From the NCBI GenBank assembly GCA_030695415.1, contig JAUYQZ010000020.1, positions 1 through 49,771 of the forward strand: DNA of 49,771 nucleotides, given 5' to 3'. Under the pieces are notes generated by a model. That model saw only the letters and a list, made by a program, of their open reading frames with translations, was not told the origin of the DNA and ran no database searches. A program made the position numbers and the translations under genes. Numbering within the stretch: the first letter of the stretch is position 1; the number at the start of each line of letters is the position of its first letter. Source of the stretch: Hylemonella sp. Its GTDB lineage: Bacteria > Pseudomonadota > Gammaproteobacteria > Burkholderiales > Burkholderiaceae_C. This document shows, piece by piece, positions 1 through 8,364 of this stretch.

Positions 1-1
1 C

Positions 2-421
2 AAGCTGGAGATCACCGAGAGCCTGCTGATCGCCAACGTGGACGAGGTGATCGCCAAGATGGCCACGCTCAAGGCGCACGGCGTGGGCTTTTCCCTGGAC
101 GACTTCGGCACCGGCTACTCTTCGCTGTCCTACCTCAAGCGTCTGCCGCTGGACCAGCTCAAGATCGACCAGGGCTTCGTGCGTGACATCCTGGTCGACC
201 CCAACGACGCGGCCATCGCGCGCATGGTCATCGTGCTGGCCGAAAGCCTGGGCCTGGAGGTCATGGCCGAAGGGGTGGAGACCCTGGAACAGCTGCAGAC
301 CCTGCACGCCCAGGGCTGTCACGCCTACCAGGGCTACCTCTACAGCCGCCCGCTGCCGCTGCCAGCCCTTGCACAGCTGGCCGCACGCCCTGACTGGCCG
401 ATGCTCCTGCCCGCGGCCTGA
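2..421 (+). CDS. EAL-domain cyclic-di-GMP phosphodiesterase, C-terminal part
   Basis: This is the 3' end of a gene that begins before the window; the reading frame is open from base 2. The visible 139 residues are the C-terminal two thirds of an EAL domain, which hydrolyses the second messenger cyclic di-GMP to pGpG. Signature motifs of active enzymes are visible in order: EITES near the start, [26 protein letters not shown] and QGYLYSRP. These carry the metal-binding and catalytic Glu/Asp/Lys residues, so the domain looks catalytically intact. The protein ends soon after the domain. Whether a GGDEF, PAS or membrane segment lies upstream cannot be seen. The next gene is on the same strand about 80 bases away and appears unrelated. 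Confidence 0.93.
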   Translation, partial: KLEITESLLIANVDEVIAKMATLKAHGVGFSLDDFGTGYSSLSYLKRLPLDQLKIDQGFVRDILVDPNDAAIARMVIVLAESLGLEVMAEGVETLEQLQTLHAQGCHAYQGYLYSRPLPLPALAQLAARPDWPMLLPAA

Positions 422-504
422 GCGCTGCCCGGCTCCAGGGGACGGGCACAGAAAAACTGGTTAAATGCGTGCAGTCACCAAGGACGCCGCCCGCGGCAAA
501 CACC

Positions 505-2187
505 ATGACCACTCGCCGCCACTTCATCCAGACCCTGGGAGCCCTTCCTCCCGCCATGACGTTCGGTCCCGCCTGGGCCAGCACCGACACGAGCCGCCAG
601 GCCCTGGTGATTGGCAACGGCGCCTACGCCGAGGCGCCGCTGGTCAACCCGGTCAACGATGCGAGGGCCGTCGCCGGGCTGCTGAACCAGGCCGGCTTCA
701 CCGTCTCCTCGCACCTGAACGCCACGCGCACGGACATGCTGGGGGCCATCGAGCGTTTTGCCGCCGAGGTGCGCAAGTCCTCGACCCAGCAGGTGATGCT
801 GTATTTCGCCGGCCACGGCGTGCAGCTGGACTGGCGCAACTACCTGCTGCCGGTGGATGCCAAAGCCGATAACGCCGAGCAGCTGCGCCGCAGCTGCATC
901 GACCTCAACCAGCTGATCGGCGAACTGGGGAAAGCCAAGGGCAAGACCTTCATCATCATGCTGGACGCCTGCCGCAATGACCCCTTCGGCAGCGCCTACC
1001 GCCCGCAGCAGCCGGGCCTGTCGCAATTCGACGCGCCCGTGGGCAGCCTGCTGGCCTACGCCACCTCGCCGGGCAATGTGGCGTCGGACGGCACGGGCAG
1101 CAACGGCCTGTACACCGAGAACCTGCTGCGCGAGTTGTCGGTGAAGGGCGCCAAGATCGAGGACGCCCTGAAGCGCGTTCGCCTGAACGTGCGCCTGGCC
1201 TCCAATGGCGCCCAGATCCCCTGGGAGACCACCTCGCTGGAGAGCGACGTTTTCATCTTCGAAGGCGGCAAGAGCAAGCTCAGCGAGGCCGAGCAGGAGA
1301 AGCTGCTGGAGGAGGACATGGCCGAGTGGGCGCGCGTCAAGTCGTCGAGCAAGATCGATGACTACGCGGGCTATCTGCGCAAGTTCCCCAACGGGCGCTT
1401 TGCCGAGATCGTGCAGACGCGGCTGGCGCGCCTGCTGGCGGAGAAGGAAAAGGCACGCCCGCAAGCCGCCCCCGCCATCCCGCCCCCGGTCGATGGCGCG
1501 CCGACCATCAAGCTCGGACCGGGGCTGCCGGTGCCGGTGCTCATGGCGCCCACCGACAACCCCTACTCGGCAGGACGCTACGCCCTGGGCCGCAGCTTCT
1601 CCGTGGGGGATACCTTCACGGTGCGGCAGAGCGACACTCTGACCGGGGTGGAAGTGCGGGTGAGCACGGCGCGCGTCACGAAAGTGGACCGCAGCACCGA
1701 CCGGGTTGAGTTGAACAACGGCGTGGCGGTGTTCGACCTGATGGGCAACCCGGTCAAGTTGGGACCGGTTGAATACGATGCACCGGTGCAGAACTTCCCG
1801 GCCGAGTTGCAGATTGGCAAGAAGTGGCCCAGCGTCGGCCGCCTCACCGTCAGGGGGACCACGTCGGATTTCAACTTCGACTACCAGATCACGCGGCGGG
1901 AAACCATCACCGTACCGGCGGGAACCTTTGACACCTTCGTGATTGAGGCCCGGGGCTGGAACCGGACCTACAGCACCAGCCTGAGCCATACGCTGTGGGT
2001 GGTGCCCGGACTCAACGTCGCGGTCCGGCGCGACTACATCGCACGCGACAACCGCGGCGGTTTCCGGAACACGGACCGTTTCGAGCTCGTTGAACTGACC
2101 CAGGGCAGCGTGGACAACCGCTGTGCCGCTCCCCTGAGCGGAACCGCGCAACGCAACCTCGTCATCAAGAGCAACTGCAGCACCTGA
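505..2187 (+). CDS. Caspase-like (peptidase C14) exported protein
   Basis: A 560-residue protein with an N-terminal caspase/metacaspase fold. The catalytic dyad is visible: His104 in YFAGHGVQ and Cys156 in IIMLDACRNDPF, spaced as in bacterial C14 peptidases. The N-terminus TRRHFIQTLG followed by a hydrophobic stretch resembles a twin-arginine signal, which suggests export. I therefore start at ATG 505; a GTG at 469 is in frame but adds residues unlike a leader. Residues about 260-320 are charged and helical. The last 220 residues form a beta-rich region that I do not recognise and that could sense or bind something. The gene converges on selD with only 25 bases between stops. The substrate is unknown; the domain call is secure, the role is not. 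Confidence 0.85.
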   Translation: MTTRRHFIQTLGALPPAMTFGPAWASTDTSRQALVIGNGAYAEAPLVNPVNDARAVAGLLNQAGFTVSSHLNATRTDMLGAIERFAAEVRKSSTQQVMLYFAGHGVQLDWRNYLLPVDAKADNAEQLRRSCIDLNQLIGELGKAKGKTFIIMLDACRNDPFGSAYRPQQPGLSQFDAPVGSLLAYATSPGNVASDGTGSNGLYTENLLRELSVKGAKIEDALKRVRLNVRLASNGAQIPWETTSLESDVFIFEGGKSKLSEAEQEKLLEEDMAEWARVKSSSKIDDYAGYLRKFPNGRFAEIVQTRLARLLAEKEKARPQAAPAIPPPVDGAPTIKLGPGLPVPVLMAPTDNPYSAGRYALGRSFSVGDTFTVRQSDTLTGVEVRVSTARVTKVDRSTDRVELNNGVAVFDLMGNPVKLGPVEYDAPVQNFPAELQIGKKWPSVGRLTVRGTTSDFNFDYQITRRETITVPAGTFDTFVIEARGWNRTYSTSLSHTLWVVPGLNVAVRRDYIARDNRGGFRNTDRFELVELTQGSVDNRCAAPLSGTAQRNLVIKSNCST

Positions 2188-2212
2188 AACCGGTGCCGCC
2201 CGCTCAGGGCTC

Positions 2213-3277
2213 TCAGCGCACCAGCATGCGGCCCGGTGCCTCGCCCGTGATCTCGCCGATCTCGGCCGCGGCCTCGAAGCCGTGCTGGCGGAAGATGGCC
2301 AGCACCTGTGCCACCGACTCGGGCGCGCAGCTCACCAGCAGGCCACCGCTGGTTTGCGGGTCGCTCAGCAGGGCCTGGTCCACCTCGGCAAATCCCGCGG
2401 GCAAGGTCACCGAACTGCCGTAGCCGGCCCAGTTGCGGGCGGAGGCGCCGGTGACCATGCCCTGCGTGGCCAGCTCGCGCACGCCGCCCAGCAGCGGCAC
2501 CTTGGCCCATTCGATCTGCACGGTGCACTTCGCGCCGCGCGCCAGTTCCAGGCCGTGGCCGGCCAGGCCGAAACCGGTGACATCGGTCAGCGCGTGCACG
2601 CCGTCCAGCGCAGCCAGTTCCGGGCCGGGTGTGTTGAGCTGGGTGGTGGTGGCAATCATCTGCGCGTAGCCCGCGGCGTCCAGCTTTTCCTTCTTCAGAG
2701 CGGCCGAGAGCACACCCACGCCGATCGGTTTGCCCAGGATGAGGCGGTCGCCGACGCGCGCGTCGGCATTGCGCTTGACGCGCTTGGGGTGCACCAGGCC
2801 CATGGCCACCAGGCCGTAGATAGGCTCTACCGAATCAATGGTGTGGCCACCCGCGATGGGAATGCCGGCCGCCTTGCACACGGCCTGGCCGCCGGCCAGG
2901 ATCTTGCCGATGGTGTCGGTGGACAGCACGCTGATGGGCATGCCCACCAGGGCCAGGGCCATGATGGGCTTGCCGCCCATGGCGTACACATCCGAGATGG
3001 CGTTGGTGGCGGCGATGCGGCCAAAGTCGAAGGGATCGTCGACGATGGGCATGAAGAAGTCGGTGGTGGCAATCAGCGCCTGCTCGTCGTTGAGCTGGTA
3101 GACGGCCGCGTCGTCCGCGGTCTCGATGCCCACCAGCAGTTCGGCCGGCACCGGCATGCCGTGGCCGCTCTTGAGGATTTCGGAGAGCACGCCGGGCGCG
3201 ATCTTGCAGCCGCAGCCGCCGCCGTGCGAAAGCGAGGTCAGGCGGGGTTCGGTCTGGAGTTTGGTCATGGGGTTCAT
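2213..3277 (-). CDS. selD: Selenophosphate synthase (SelD/SenC)
   Basis: A 354-residue selenide, water dikinase, which makes selenophosphate from selenide and ATP. The N-terminal HGGGCGCKIAPG holds the catalytic Cys22 and Lys25 (Cys17/Lys20 in E. coli); the site uses Cys, not selenocysteine. The ATP-binding AIRS fold follows, with motifs such as TTDFFMPIVDDPFDFG and GGHTIDS. I chose ATG 3277 because it overlaps the stop of the upstream gene as ATGA, a typical translational coupling; ATG 3268 is possible, and longer starts would lie deep inside senB. The position directly behind senB and egtD suggests that its selenophosphate feeds selenosugar synthesis (the SenC role). It could also serve selenocysteine or selenouridine formation; no selA, selB or selU is in the window. 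Confidence 0.92.
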   Translation of the reverse strand: MNPMTKLQTEPRLTSLSHGGGCGCKIAPGVLSEILKSGHGMPVPAELLVGIETADDAAVYQLNDEQALIATTDFFMPIVDDPFDFGRIAATNAISDVYAMGGKPIMALALVGMPISVLSTDTIGKILAGGQAVCKAAGIPIAGGHTIDSVEPIYGLVAMGLVHPKRVKRNADARVGDRLILGKPIGVGVLSAALKKEKLDAAGYAQMIATTTQLNTPGPELAALDGVHALTDVTGFGLAGHGLELARGAKCTVQIEWAKVPLLGGVRELATQGMVTGASARNWAGYGSSVTLPAGFAEVDQALLSDPQTSGGLLVSCAPESVAQVLAIFRQHGFEAAAEIGEITGEAPGRMLVR

Positions 3278-4254
3278 GGCTTGGTGAGTTCCTGCAGCAG
3301 GGCCAGCAGGCCGGCCTGCTCGGCAGCGGGCGCGAACAGCGGCGCGCGAAGCGCACATTTTGCCCTCAAGGCGGAGATCCTGCTGGACGCGCGCCCCATG
3401 TCCTCACGGCACTGCCGCAGCAGCTGCGCCAGCGCCGCTGCGTCGCCCAGGGGAAAGTAGCCCCCGTAGTCGGCGCCCAGCATGCCCACGTTGCCGGGAA
3501 TGCGCGAGGCCAGCACCGGCGTGCCGCTGCAGACGGCTTCCATCAGCACATGCGCGCCGCCTTCCATGCGGCTGCAGTGAATCAGCAGATGGGCGCGCTG
3601 GATGCGCCGGCGGGTCGCCTCGTGAGGCAGGCCACCGAGCCAGCGGTAGCCCGGGCAGTCGGCCATGGTGGCGCGCGCCTGCTCGCCCAGCGCCGGGTCG
3701 AGCGCCTCGCCGATGTGGTCGATGTGGATGTCATGCCGATCGCGCAGCAGGCGTGCTGCCTCAAACAGGGTCTGGGGCGACTTCTCCTCGCGCAGATGCC
3801 CCACCATCACGGCGCGCAGGTGCTGACCGGTCTTCTGCAGCGCCTGGCGCGTGGTGGTGGACTGGAAGATCACGCGCGTCTTGCCCCGGCAGGACGGTGG
3901 CAATGCCTTGGGGCCTTCCTCCTGCAGCACCACCAGCTGCTGGGCCAGCGCCAGCGAACGCTGGGCGCCGGCGTCCTCGTTGATGTCGCGGTACAGGTCA
4001 GTGCCCGTCAGCACCACGCCCAGGCCACGCCCCGGGTGCGTCTCGCCCCAGGCGGCGATGGAGGCGGCACTGCGACGCGCATGCAGGGCCAGCAGGGCCA
4101 CGGCCTCGGGATGCTCACCGGGCTGCCATGTCTTGACGATGCGTGTACGGTAGTGACCGGCCAGCAGGCGCGACCAGCGCCAGGCCGTCTGCCAGTTGCC
4201 ATTGTTGGCATCGGCCAGCGCCGGGGTGACGATGACGATCAGCGGCGCGGCCAT
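3274..4254 (-). CDS. senB: SenB-type selenosugar synthase (TIGR04348 glycosyltransferase)
   Basis: A 326-residue GT-B fold glycosyltransferase resembling the family now known as SenB, which couples selenophosphate to a UDP-sugar to give a selenosugar for selenoneine biosynthesis. The N-terminus IVIVTPALADANNGNWQTA is typical of this family. The donor-site motif HCSRMEGGAHVLMEA lies at residues 227-240 and is followed by GTPVLAS. The start ATG 4254 is one base after the egtD stop, and the gene's own stop overlaps the selD start as ATGA, so the three genes are translated as one coupled unit. SenB is known from senABC clusters; here senA is absent between egtD and senB. Family assignment is by recognition of the sequence and its neighbours, without a database search. 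Confidence 0.82.
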   Translation of the reverse strand: MAAPLIVIVTPALADANNGNWQTAWRWSRLLAGHYRTRIVKTWQPGEHPEAVALLALHARRSAASIAAWGETHPGRGLGVVLTGTDLYRDINEDAGAQRSLALAQQLVVLQEEGPKALPPSCRGKTRVIFQSTTTRQALQKTGQHLRAVMVGHLREEKSPQTLFEAARLLRDRHDIHIDHIGEALDPALGEQARATMADCPGYRWLGGLPHEATRRRIQRAHLLIHCSRMEGGAHVLMEAVCSGTPVLASRIPGNVGMLGADYGGYFPLGDAAALAQLLRQCREDMGRASSRISALRAKCALRAPLFAPAAEQAGLLALLQELTKP

Positions 4255-4255
4255 C

Positions 4256-5221
4256 TCAAGCTTGCGCCCAGAACATGGCAAACCAGCCACGCTCATCCGT
4301 CCAGGCCTGCACCTGCGCGAAACCGGCCGCCGTCAGCAGGGACTGGAAATCGCCCGACCGGTACTTGTACGAGTTCTCGGTGTGGATGCGCTCGCCCTGC
4401 GCAAAACGGCGCTCGCCCCCGGGCCAGCGCACGGTGAGCCCGCGCCGGGCCTGCAGGTGCATCTCGATGCGCGAGGCCTCGGCGTTGAAAAAGGCCGCGT
4501 GTTCCCAGTCCTGCACGGCAAAGTCGCTGCCCAGCACACGGTTGATGTGCAGCAGCAGGTTCTTGTTGAAGGCCGCGGTCACGCCCAGTGCATCGTCGTA
4601 GGCCGGCTCCAGCACCTCCACCGGCTTGACCAGGTCCACCCCGATCAAGAGGCCGCCGCCCTGCGCCACGGCGCGCACCTGGCGCAGGAAGGCCAGCGCC
4701 TCGTCGGGCGTGAAGTTGCCGATGCTCGAGCCCGGATAGAACAGCAGGCGCGGGCCCTCGCCCACCTCCGGGGGGAGCGCCAGCTGAGAGGAAAAATCCA
4801 GCCCCACACCCAGCATGTCCAGCGAGGGGAACTGGCGCTGCAGGCACTGCAGCGCGTTGTTCAGGTAGTCCACCGAAATATCCACCGCCACGTAGCGCGC
4901 CGGCCGCAGCAGGCCGAACAGGCGCGCGGCCTTCTCGCAGTTGCCGGCGCCCAGATCCACCAGCGTGACACCCTTGGGGACCTCCCGGGCGATCGCGGCA
5001 CCGTGCGTGAGCAGCAGGGCCGCCTCGGTGCGCGTGGGGTAGTACTCGGGCAGTTCCGTGATGGCGTCGAACAGGCGCGAGCCCAGCGGGTCGTAGAGGT
5101 ATTTGGGCGAGCTGTGTGCCGGCGTGGCCAGCAGGCCCTCGGCCAACTCCTGGCGCAGCGCGGCGCGGTCTTCGCGGTACAGCTGGATGAAACGCGGCTG
5201 GCGCAAGTCGGTGGGGCTCAT
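4256..5221 (-). CDS. egtD: L-histidine N-alpha-methyltransferase EgtD
   Basis: A 321-residue SAM-dependent methyltransferase that trimethylates histidine to hercynine, the precursor of ergothioneine and selenoneine. The family hallmark YLYDPLGSRLFDAITELPEY is at residues 41-60, followed by YPTRTE. The SAM motif TLVDLGAGNCEKAARL is at about 86-101, and PGSSIGNF and the C-terminal Glu/Arg-rich hercynine-site region follow. Length matches the family (about 320). It is the first gene of the minus-strand operon egtD-senB-selD. No EgtB-like sulfoxide or selenoneine synthase is in the window. The gene diverges from the Mpo1-like gene; the intervening 116 bases hold a possible -10 (TATATT on the minus strand, 5228-5233) very close to the start, so the leader would be short. 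Confidence 0.93.
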   Translation of the reverse strand: MSPTDLRQPRFIQLYREDRAALRQELAEGLLATPAHSSPKYLYDPLGSRLFDAITELPEYYPTRTEAALLLTHGAAIAREVPKGVTLVDLGAGNCEKAARLFGLLRPARYVAVDISVDYLNNALQCLQRQFPSLDMLGVGLDFSSQLALPPEVGEGPRLLFYPGSSIGNFTPDEALAFLRQVRAVAQGGGLLIGVDLVKPVEVLEPAYDDALGVTAAFNKNLLLHINRVLGSDFAVQDWEHAAFFNAEASRIEMHLQARRGLTVRWPGGERRFAQGERIHTENSYKYRSGDFQSLLTAAGFAQVQAWTDERGWFAMFWAQA

Positions 5222-5337
5222 GCGGTCAATATAGCAGTGCCCTCCCCCGGGGGCGACCTCATGGTTTTCACGGCTGGCGCCCAGCGCCGCCCGGCTGCAG
5301 AATGGTCCATATCCAGAAGACTCCCGAGGAGACCCAC

Positions 5338-5796
5338 ATGAACACCGCCACCCAAGAGATCGCCAGCCCCGAGCGCCGCGTCGACCAGCTGCTTGCCCAC
5401 TACGGCGAGAGCCACCGCCACCCCACCAACGAGCTGATCCACTACACGGCCATTCCCCTCATCATGCTCAGCCTGGTGGGCCTGATCTACGCCCTCCACC
5501 CCTTCGCCGCCTACGCCTTCGTCGGCGCCAGCATGGTCTATTACGTGCGCCTGTCCCTGGTCTTCACGCTCAGCATGCTGGCGCTTTCCGCCCTGGGTCT
5601 CGCCCTGGTGCACCTCATGGGCGAGCAACGCGTGGCCATTTGCACGGCCATCTTCGTCGTGGCCTGGATCTTCCAGTTCATCGGCCACAAGATCGAGGGC
5701 AAGAAGCCCTCCTTCTTTGAAGACATCCAGTACCTCTGGGTCGGCCCCTTGTTCGTGCTAAGCCACCTGTTCAAGAAGCTCGGCATCCGCTGGTAA
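5338..5796 (+). CDS. DUF962/Mpo1-like membrane protein
   Basis: A 152-residue membrane protein of the DUF962 (YGL010w/Mpo1) family. Yeast Mpo1 is an Fe(II)-dependent dioxygenase that shortens 2-hydroxy fatty acids; whether bacterial members do the same is not established here. The conserved histidine-rich start HYGESHRHPTNELIHY and the later FIGHKIEGKKPSFFED match the family's metal-binding pattern. At least three hydrophobic segments lie between and around them. The start at ATG 5338 follows a good GAGGAG ribosome binding site at 5325-5330; an in-frame ATG at 5302 lacks one. It is transcribed away from egtD and 18 bases ahead of the next gene, with which it may be cotranscribed. Confidence 0.85.
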   Translation: MNTATQEIASPERRVDQLLAHYGESHRHPTNELIHYTAIPLIMLSLVGLIYALHPFAAYAFVGASMVYYVRLSLVFTLSMLALSALGLALVHLMGEQRVAICTAIFVVAWIFQFIGHKIEGKKPSFFEDIQYLWVGPLFVLSHLFKKLGIRW

Positions 5797-5814
5797 TAAA
5801 AAAGGAAACGCCCC

Positions 5815-6780
5815 ATGAAACGCCGCACCCTGCTGGGCACTGCGCCCCTCTTGCTCGCCCCCACCCTGCTGTACGCGCAGGCCTACCCGGCCAAACCCAT
5901 CCGCTACATCGTGCCCGTGGCCGCCGGTGGCGGCAGCGACATGGTGGGGCGCACGGTCACCGAGCGCTGGGGCAAGGTGCTGGGCCAGACCTTCGTGGTC
6001 GACAACCAGGGCGGCGGCGGCGGCGTGATCGCCAGCCAGAACACGGCCAAGGCGGCGCCAGACGGCTACACGCTGCTGCAGGGCTACGTGGCCACGCACG
6101 GCACCAGCCCGGCCACCCGCAAGCTGCCCTACGACCCCATCAAGGACTTCACGCCCGTGGGCATGATCGGCGGCACGCCCAATGTGCTGGTGATCAACGC
6201 CGCGCTGCCGGCCAGGGACGTCAAGGAGTTCGTGGCCTACCTGCGCGCCAACCCGGGCAAGCTCAGCTACGGCTCGGCCGGCGCCGGCTCGCTCACGCAC
6301 CTGACCATGGAGCTGTTCAAGCAGCAGATCAACTCCTTCCTGGTGCACATCCCCTACCGTGGCATCGCCCCCGCCTTCACCGACCTGATCGGCGGGCAGA
6401 CCCAGGCCATGTTCCCCGGGCTGGCCGCAGCGCTGCCGCACATCCGCTCGGGCCGCGTGCGCGCCCTGGCTGTCACCGGCGCGCAGCGCCATCCGCAACT
6501 CAAGGACACGCCCACGCTGGACGAACTGGGCTACAAGGGCTTCGACGCCATGCAGTGGTACGGCGTGGTGGGCCCGGCCAATATGCCGGCGGCCATTGTC
6601 AAGCAGCTCAACGACACGCTCAACGCCGTGCTCAGGGCGCCCGACCTGCGCGAGAAGCTCTCGATCGAAGCGGTGGAGCCCCTGCCCATGAGCGCCGAGG
6701 CCTTCGGCAAGTTCATGGTCGAGGACATCGCCCGCTGGACCCGGCTTGCGAAGGACCGCGGCATCCAGCTGGACAGCTAA
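5815..6780 (+). CDS. Tripartite tricarboxylate transporter (Bug/TctC) binding protein
   Basis: A 321-residue periplasmic solute receptor of the Bug family, strongly expanded in Burkholderiales. The signal peptide MKRRTLLGTAPLLLAPTLLYAQ ends near residue 22. Mature-protein hallmarks follow: YPAKPIRYIVPVAAGGGSD, VDNQGGGGGVIAS, and the later PDGYTLL and YGSAGAGS. Such proteins capture carboxylates in the periplasm and deliver them to TctAB membrane partners, none of which is nearby. The receptor is therefore an orphan, as is usual for this family. An AAGGAAA ribosome binding site precedes the ATG. A strong intrinsic terminator follows the gene. The ligand cannot be deduced; the neighbouring MmgE/PrpD gene hints at a carboxylic acid but lies beyond the terminator. 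Confidence 0.93.
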   Translation: MKRRTLLGTAPLLLAPTLLYAQAYPAKPIRYIVPVAAGGGSDMVGRTVTERWGKVLGQTFVVDNQGGGGGVIASQNTAKAAPDGYTLLQGYVATHGTSPATRKLPYDPIKDFTPVGMIGGTPNVLVINAALPARDVKEFVAYLRANPGKLSYGSAGAGSLTHLTMELFKQQINSFLVHIPYRGIAPAFTDLIGGQTQAMFPGLAAALPHIRSGRVRALAVTGAQRHPQLKDTPTLDELGYKGFDAMQWYGVVGPANMPAAIVKQLNDTLNAVLRAPDLREKLSIEAVEPLPMSAEAFGKFMVEDIARWTRLAKDRGIQLDS

Positions 6781-6794
6781 ACTTCAAGCTGACC

Positions 6795-6828
6795 GCGGCC
6801 CGGCCATTGCCGGGTCGCTCCTTTTTTT
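6795..6828 (+). terminator. Rho-independent terminator after the Bug gene
   Basis: A 10-bp stem (GCGGCCCGGC / GCCGGGTCGC, one G-U pair) with a CATT loop at 6795-6818 is followed by TCC and a run of seven T residues. It is a textbook intrinsic terminator and separates the Bug gene from the MmgE/PrpD gene. Confidence 0.9.
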
Positions 6829-6848
6829 ATAGCACACGAAGATTCTCC

Positions 6849-8219
6849 ATGGCACGCAACACCCAAGTCACCGCCGACCACAACGCCCCCGCCGTCACGC
6901 AAACGCTCGCCCGCCATGTGGCCAGCCACCCTTCGCGCGGCTGGAGCGACGCGGTGGACCACGAAGCCCACCGCACCTTCCTCAACTGGCTGGGCTGCGC
7001 CGTGGGTGCTGCCCAGCACGAGTCGGCGCACGCTGCCCTGGCCGCCGTCAATATGTTGCAGCCCGCTGCGCAGGCCAGCGTGCTGGGCCGCGCCGACAAG
7101 GTGGACATGGCCAGCGCTGCGCTGGTCAACGGCATCACCTCGCACACCTTCGACTTCGACGACACCCACCTGAAGACCATCATCCACCCGGCCGGCCCCG
7201 TGGCCTCGGCCGTGCTGGCGCTGGCCGAGCACAAGGGCCTGTCGGGCCGCGCCGTGATCGACGCGCTGGTGCTGGGCATCGACGTGTCCTGCCGCGTGGG
7301 CAACACCATGTACCCCGAGCACTACGACCGCGGCTGGCACATCACCGGCTCCACCGGCATGCTGGGCGCGGCCGCCGGCTGCGCCCGCCTGCTGGGTCTC
7401 AACGAGCAGCAGACCGCCATGGCCCTGGGCATCGCCGCCTCGCAGCCCATCGGCGTGCGCGAGCAGTTTGGCACCATGACCAAGCCCTTTCATCCGGGCG
7501 GTGCGGCACGCGCGGGCCTGATGTCCGCGCTGCTGGCCAGCCAGGGCTTCACGTCCAGCCCCAGGGCGCTGGAAGCGCCGCGCGGCATGATCCAGACCGT
7601 CTCCACCAAATACGCCTGGAACGAGATCACGGACGAACTCGGCCAGCGCTTCGAGATCTCCTTCAACAGCTACAAGCCCTTTGCCTGCGGCATCGTGATC
7701 CACCCCAGCATCGACGCCTGCAGTCAGTTGCGCGCGCAGGGCGTGAAGGCCGACGACGTGGAGCGCATCGAACTCAAGGTGCATTCGCTGGTGCTTGAAC
7801 TCACGGGCAAGAAGGAGCCGGCCGATGGCCTGCAGGGCAAGTTCAGCGTCTACCACGGCTGCGCCTGCGGCCTGATCTTCGGCAAGGCCGGTGAAGACCA
7901 GTACGCCGATGACATCGTGAACCGCCCCGACATGGTGGCCCTGCGCCGCAAGGTGGTGGCCACGGTGGACGACAGCATCGACGAAGCCAGCGCCGACGTG
8001 ACCGCCGTGCTCAAGGACGGCCGCCGTGTGCATGTGTTCGTGAAGCACGCCATCGGCTCGCTGGAAAACCCGATGACCGACGCGATGCTGGAAGGCAAGT
8101 TCCACGACCTGGCCGACCCGGTGATCAGCAGCACGAAGGCAAATGAACTGATAGCCGCCTGCTGGAAGCTGGGCAGCATGGCCGACGTGCGCCAGCTCAC
8201 GGCGCTGGCAAGGCCCTGA
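6849..8219 (+). CDS. MmgE/PrpD family protein
   Basis: A 456-residue member of the MmgE/PrpD family, which includes 2-methylcitrate dehydratase, cis-aconitate decarboxylase and iminodisuccinate epimerase. Family features are visible: the early ASAALVNGITSHTFDFDDTH segment, HITGSTGMLGAAAGCARLLGL, the FGTMTKPFHPGGAARAG lid region, and FNSYKPFACGIVIHPSIDA in the second half. The start ATG 6849 gives the usual length. The frame stays open further upstream, but that part overlaps the preceding gene and terminator. No other methylcitrate-cycle gene is nearby, so calling it prpD would be unjustified; the substrate is unknown. A 104-bp repeat element follows the stop. Confidence 0.9.
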   Translation: MARNTQVTADHNAPAVTQTLARHVASHPSRGWSDAVDHEAHRTFLNWLGCAVGAAQHESAHAALAAVNMLQPAAQASVLGRADKVDMASAALVNGITSHTFDFDDTHLKTIIHPAGPVASAVLALAEHKGLSGRAVIDALVLGIDVSCRVGNTMYPEHYDRGWHITGSTGMLGAAAGCARLLGLNEQQTAMALGIAASQPIGVREQFGTMTKPFHPGGAARAGLMSALLASQGFTSSPRALEAPRGMIQTVSTKYAWNEITDELGQRFEISFNSYKPFACGIVIHPSIDACSQLRAQGVKADDVERIELKVHSLVLELTGKKEPADGLQGKFSVYHGCACGLIFGKAGEDQYADDIVNRPDMVALRRKVVATVDDSIDEASADVTAVLKDGRRVHVFVKHAIGSLENPMTDAMLEGKFHDLADPVISSTKANELIAACWKLGSMADVRQLTALARP

Positions 8220-8239
8220 GGCAACAGCGCTCAACCACT

Positions 8240-8343
8240 CCGTTCGGACTGAGCTTGTCGAAGTCCTCAGCATGTTGTCGACATGCAGGGAAAGCGTCTC
8301 GACAAGCCTGTCCTGAGCCTGTCGAAGGGCTCAACGCGAACGG
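8240..8343. repeat. 104-bp inverted-repeat element of the CTTCGACAGGCTCAG family
   Basis: The element begins CCGTTCG and ends CGAACGG, which are exact inverted termini. Inside are several copies of a TGTCGAAG/CTTCGACA core in both orientations, for example CTGAGCTTGTCGAAG at 8250-8264 and CCTGAGCCTGTCGAAGG at 8312-8328. It lies between the convergent MmgE/PrpD and VF530 genes. The same core occurs at 33400-33423 and inside ybeY at 46565-46588. It looks like a REP/MITE-type dispersed repeat with strong hairpin potential. Confidence 0.75.
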
Positions 8344-8364
8344 ATGGACTGATTCAGCTCGGCT

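Noticed and set aside
475..2151. Long antisense ORF (558 codons) opposite the caspase gene
   Set aside because: Shadow frame of a high-GC gene: composition dominated by Arg, Gly, Ala and His with no domain; the plus strand codes for a clear protein.
2213..3277. Selenocysteine in SelD itself
   Set aside because: The active-site codon is Cys (CGC in GGGCGCK); no in-frame TGA.
6849..8219. Naming the gene prpD (2-methylcitrate dehydratase)
   Set aside because: No methylcitrate-cycle genes nearby; the family covers several reactions.
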